This document shows positions 15,301-15,796 of a DNA stretch of 15,796 nucleotides, in pieces; within the stretch, counting starts at the first letter, position 1; each line of letters starts with the position of its first letter. Below the pieces are notes generated by a model that had not been told where the DNA came from, made no database searches, and was given only the letters and a program-made list of their open reading frames with translations. Both the position numbers and the translations under genes were made by a program. This stretch comes from Bacteroidota bacterium. GTDB taxonomy: Bacteria > Bacteroidota > Bacteroidia > Bacteroidales > UBA1556. Location: NCBI GenBank assembly GCA_003648395.1, contig QMPB01000032.1:1-15796 (forward strand), given 5' to 3'.

Positions 15301-15776
15301 TTGGAGGCTTGGCTACATTTACTATGGATTTTGTGGTGATAATGACTGGTATAGGAATAATTTCCCTTGCCGGTATTGTTGTTAATAACGCCATTGTGCT
15401 TATTGATTATATTGACCTTCTGAAAGATCAAAAAAGAGAGGAACTAGGATTATCTAAGGAAGATAATCTAGAATTACAAGATTCTATAGATTGTGTGATT
15501 GCGGCAGGTAAAACGCGCTTGCGCCCAGTATTGCTTACGGCAATTACAACGGTACTTGGTTTATTGCCAATGGCAGTAGGGTTGAATATTAGCTTTGGAG
15601 ATTTGCTAAGCGATCTTTCACCTAATATATACTTTGGTGGTGAGAATGCAGACTTCTGGGGACCAATGGCTTGGACAGTTATTTTCGGTCTTAGCTTTGC
15701 GACCTTTCTTACACTTATTCTTGTACCAGTAATGTATGTTATTGGGAATAAGATTAAATTATATTTTGTAAAATAA
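12363..15776 (+). CDS. RND-family efflux permease (HAE1/AcrB-like)
   Basis: A 1137-residue inner-membrane proton-driven transporter, the motor of the pump. The GTG at 12363 is the only sensible start: an in-frame TAG sits at 12357-12359 and the reading frame quickly enters conserved sequence (SIKNRNTVVLLTIVLAIYGL, TM1). Porter domain landmarks include FPDIKIPNIFIKTIYPGNPP. TM4 carries the family motif GMLVDNAIVVVENIYR with Asp416-Asn417 where AcrB has Asp-Asp. TM10 has VVNNAIVLIDYI, with Asn1008-Asn1009 where AcrB has the Lys-Asn pair. Both substitutions are, as far as I know, common in Bacteroidota members. The protein is longer than AcrB (about 1050). It has an extra hydrophobic hairpin between TM6 and TM7 (about 519-562) and an insertion near the C-terminus (about 1077-1105, GDLLSDLSPNIYFGGENADFWG). 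A 41-base gap separates it from the adaptor, with no clear promoter. Substrate is unknown; drugs, bile acids or metabolites are possible. The CusA-type metal motif is not seen. Confidence 0.95.
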   Translation: MEDNTNKEKNIRDFGLTTASIKNRNTVVLLTIVLAIYGLFTYSNLPKESFPDIKIPNIFIKTIYPGNPPIDMENLITRPLEKEIKTIKGVTKFTSTSSQDNSDIVVEFKSDYDIKKALQDVKDAVDAAKSEMPDDLNMEPIIKELDASEFPILSINMSGDFSMEELRLISDDIKDEIEAVPQISKVDVKGLNDRQINIDIDKNKMMANNIGFQSIEDAIKFENKSISGGDFVSNYTRRSVRVDGEFKSIDEMNDIIIKHEKGNIVYLRDIIRGGKVKDGYVDPLTYARLNTHNVVSLSVVKKSGENLISATENINALIERSRKSGLIPGNMHIEITNDMSAQVKKQVYNLENSIIMGMIFVIVVLFFFLGLRNSLFVGFAIPMSMLISFVIIGMLGYTINMMTLFGLVLALGMLVDNAIVVVENIYRFIDRGYNTFEATRQAVGEVAWPIIASTATTLAAFLPLIFWPGMMGSFMGLLPITLIIVLSSSLFVALVIVPTFVVIILKDNKKDSKPEFKKVMIILAIMIIIGGLGFFSGTMWLANFTMFMALLMIANYLFLFSWSEKFQVNFLVWLENYYLKVLHWALRGNNPRYLLGGGFLLLIATFIFFGISGSKILFFPENEPRYLNVTMKLPIGTDIDSTNKFADYIDKKVNRIIKKDSAILKSVLTIVGKGAVGEREQSFGNSPEKALITITFIDYDERGDHRASNDIMKELSDSLVGQYPGVQISIEKNKMGPPTGKPINLEIQGVEYDRLIYYTDSVMAFLENIAVPGVEGLKRDLDNGKPELIIHIDRDKARRFGLSTSQIAMAIRTSLFGKDISDFKDGEDKYPIRLRYSKEYRNSISALLNQSIIFRNKQGKMLDVPISSVASIQYSNTYGSVNRKDMKRVIIIYSNILEGYNANVINAQLRKLLKNFELPEGYSIKFTGEQEDQAEAQAFLSEALVIALALIFLILVTQFNSFAKPVIIMISVLFSTIGVFGGLATFTMDFVVIMTGIGIISLAGIVVNNAIVLIDYIDLLKDQKREELGLSKEDNLELQDSIDCVIAAGKTRLRPVLLTAITTVLGLLPMAVGLNISFGDLLSDLSPNIYFGGENADFWGPMAWTVIFGLSFATFLTLILVPVMYVIGNKIKLYFVK

Positions 15777-15796
15777 AGAGTTAAGACTAGTATAAG

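Noticed and set aside
13608..15389. Loss of the AcrB-type Asp-Asp and Lys relay residues in the RND permease as sign of an inactive pump
   Set aside because: Asp416 is kept, and to my knowledge the DN/NN pattern is widespread in Bacteroidota HAE1 proteins, so it is more likely a subfamily trait than decay.
1..15796. CRISPR arrays, tRNA or rRNA genes, insertion-sequence transposases, phage genes
   Set aside because: Looked for and not seen: no regularly spaced long direct repeats, no recognisable RNA gene, no transposase or phage protein.

Overview
The window looks like a chromosomal segment from a member of the Bacteroidota. The DNA is AT-rich. Most intergenic regions carry the Bacteroidota-type -7 box (TAnnTTTG) rather than E. 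coli-type promoters, and Shine-Dalgarno sequences are not obvious. Several products have typical Bacteroidota architecture: a TonB with a proline tract plus acidic linker, a TPR-containing HisKA_3 histidine kinase, and a TetR-TolC-HlyD-RND operon. Species cannot be named from the sequence alone.

Region 1 (1-1324, minus strand) is the edge of a surface-polysaccharide locus. A Wzz-type chain-length protein is followed 14 bases downstream by the start of an O-antigen polymerase/ligase-like membrane protein that runs off the window. Region 2 (1448-3972, plus) is housekeeping: ispH (last step of the MEP isoprenoid pathway), gcvH (lipoyl carrier of glycine cleavage), a VanZ-like membrane protein that probably overlaps gcvH, and a TonB energy transducer. 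It ends at a strong bidirectional terminator (3991-4030) shared with the convergent gene tadA (4053-4496, minus), the tRNA wobble adenosine deaminase.

Region 3 (4596-8766, plus) is a two-gene cassette. A periplasmic-TPR/transmembrane histidine kinase overlaps by 8 bases an exported protein with two tandem von Willebrand A-like repeats. The first repeat keeps a MIDAS-like metal site; the second has lost it. No response regulator is present. I do not recognise a characterised system for this pair, and it is the most unusual part of the window.

Region 4 (8767-9210) is a 444-base gap with no supportable gene but several nested inverted repeats and the candidate promoter/operator region of the next operon. 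Region 5 (9211-15776, plus) is a compact efflux operon: a TetR-family regulator, a TolC-like outer-membrane factor, an HlyD-like lipoprotein adaptor and an RND permease. Gaps are 1, 2 and 41 bases. Together the last three would form a tripartite pump across both membranes, with the first gene product as likely autoregulator.
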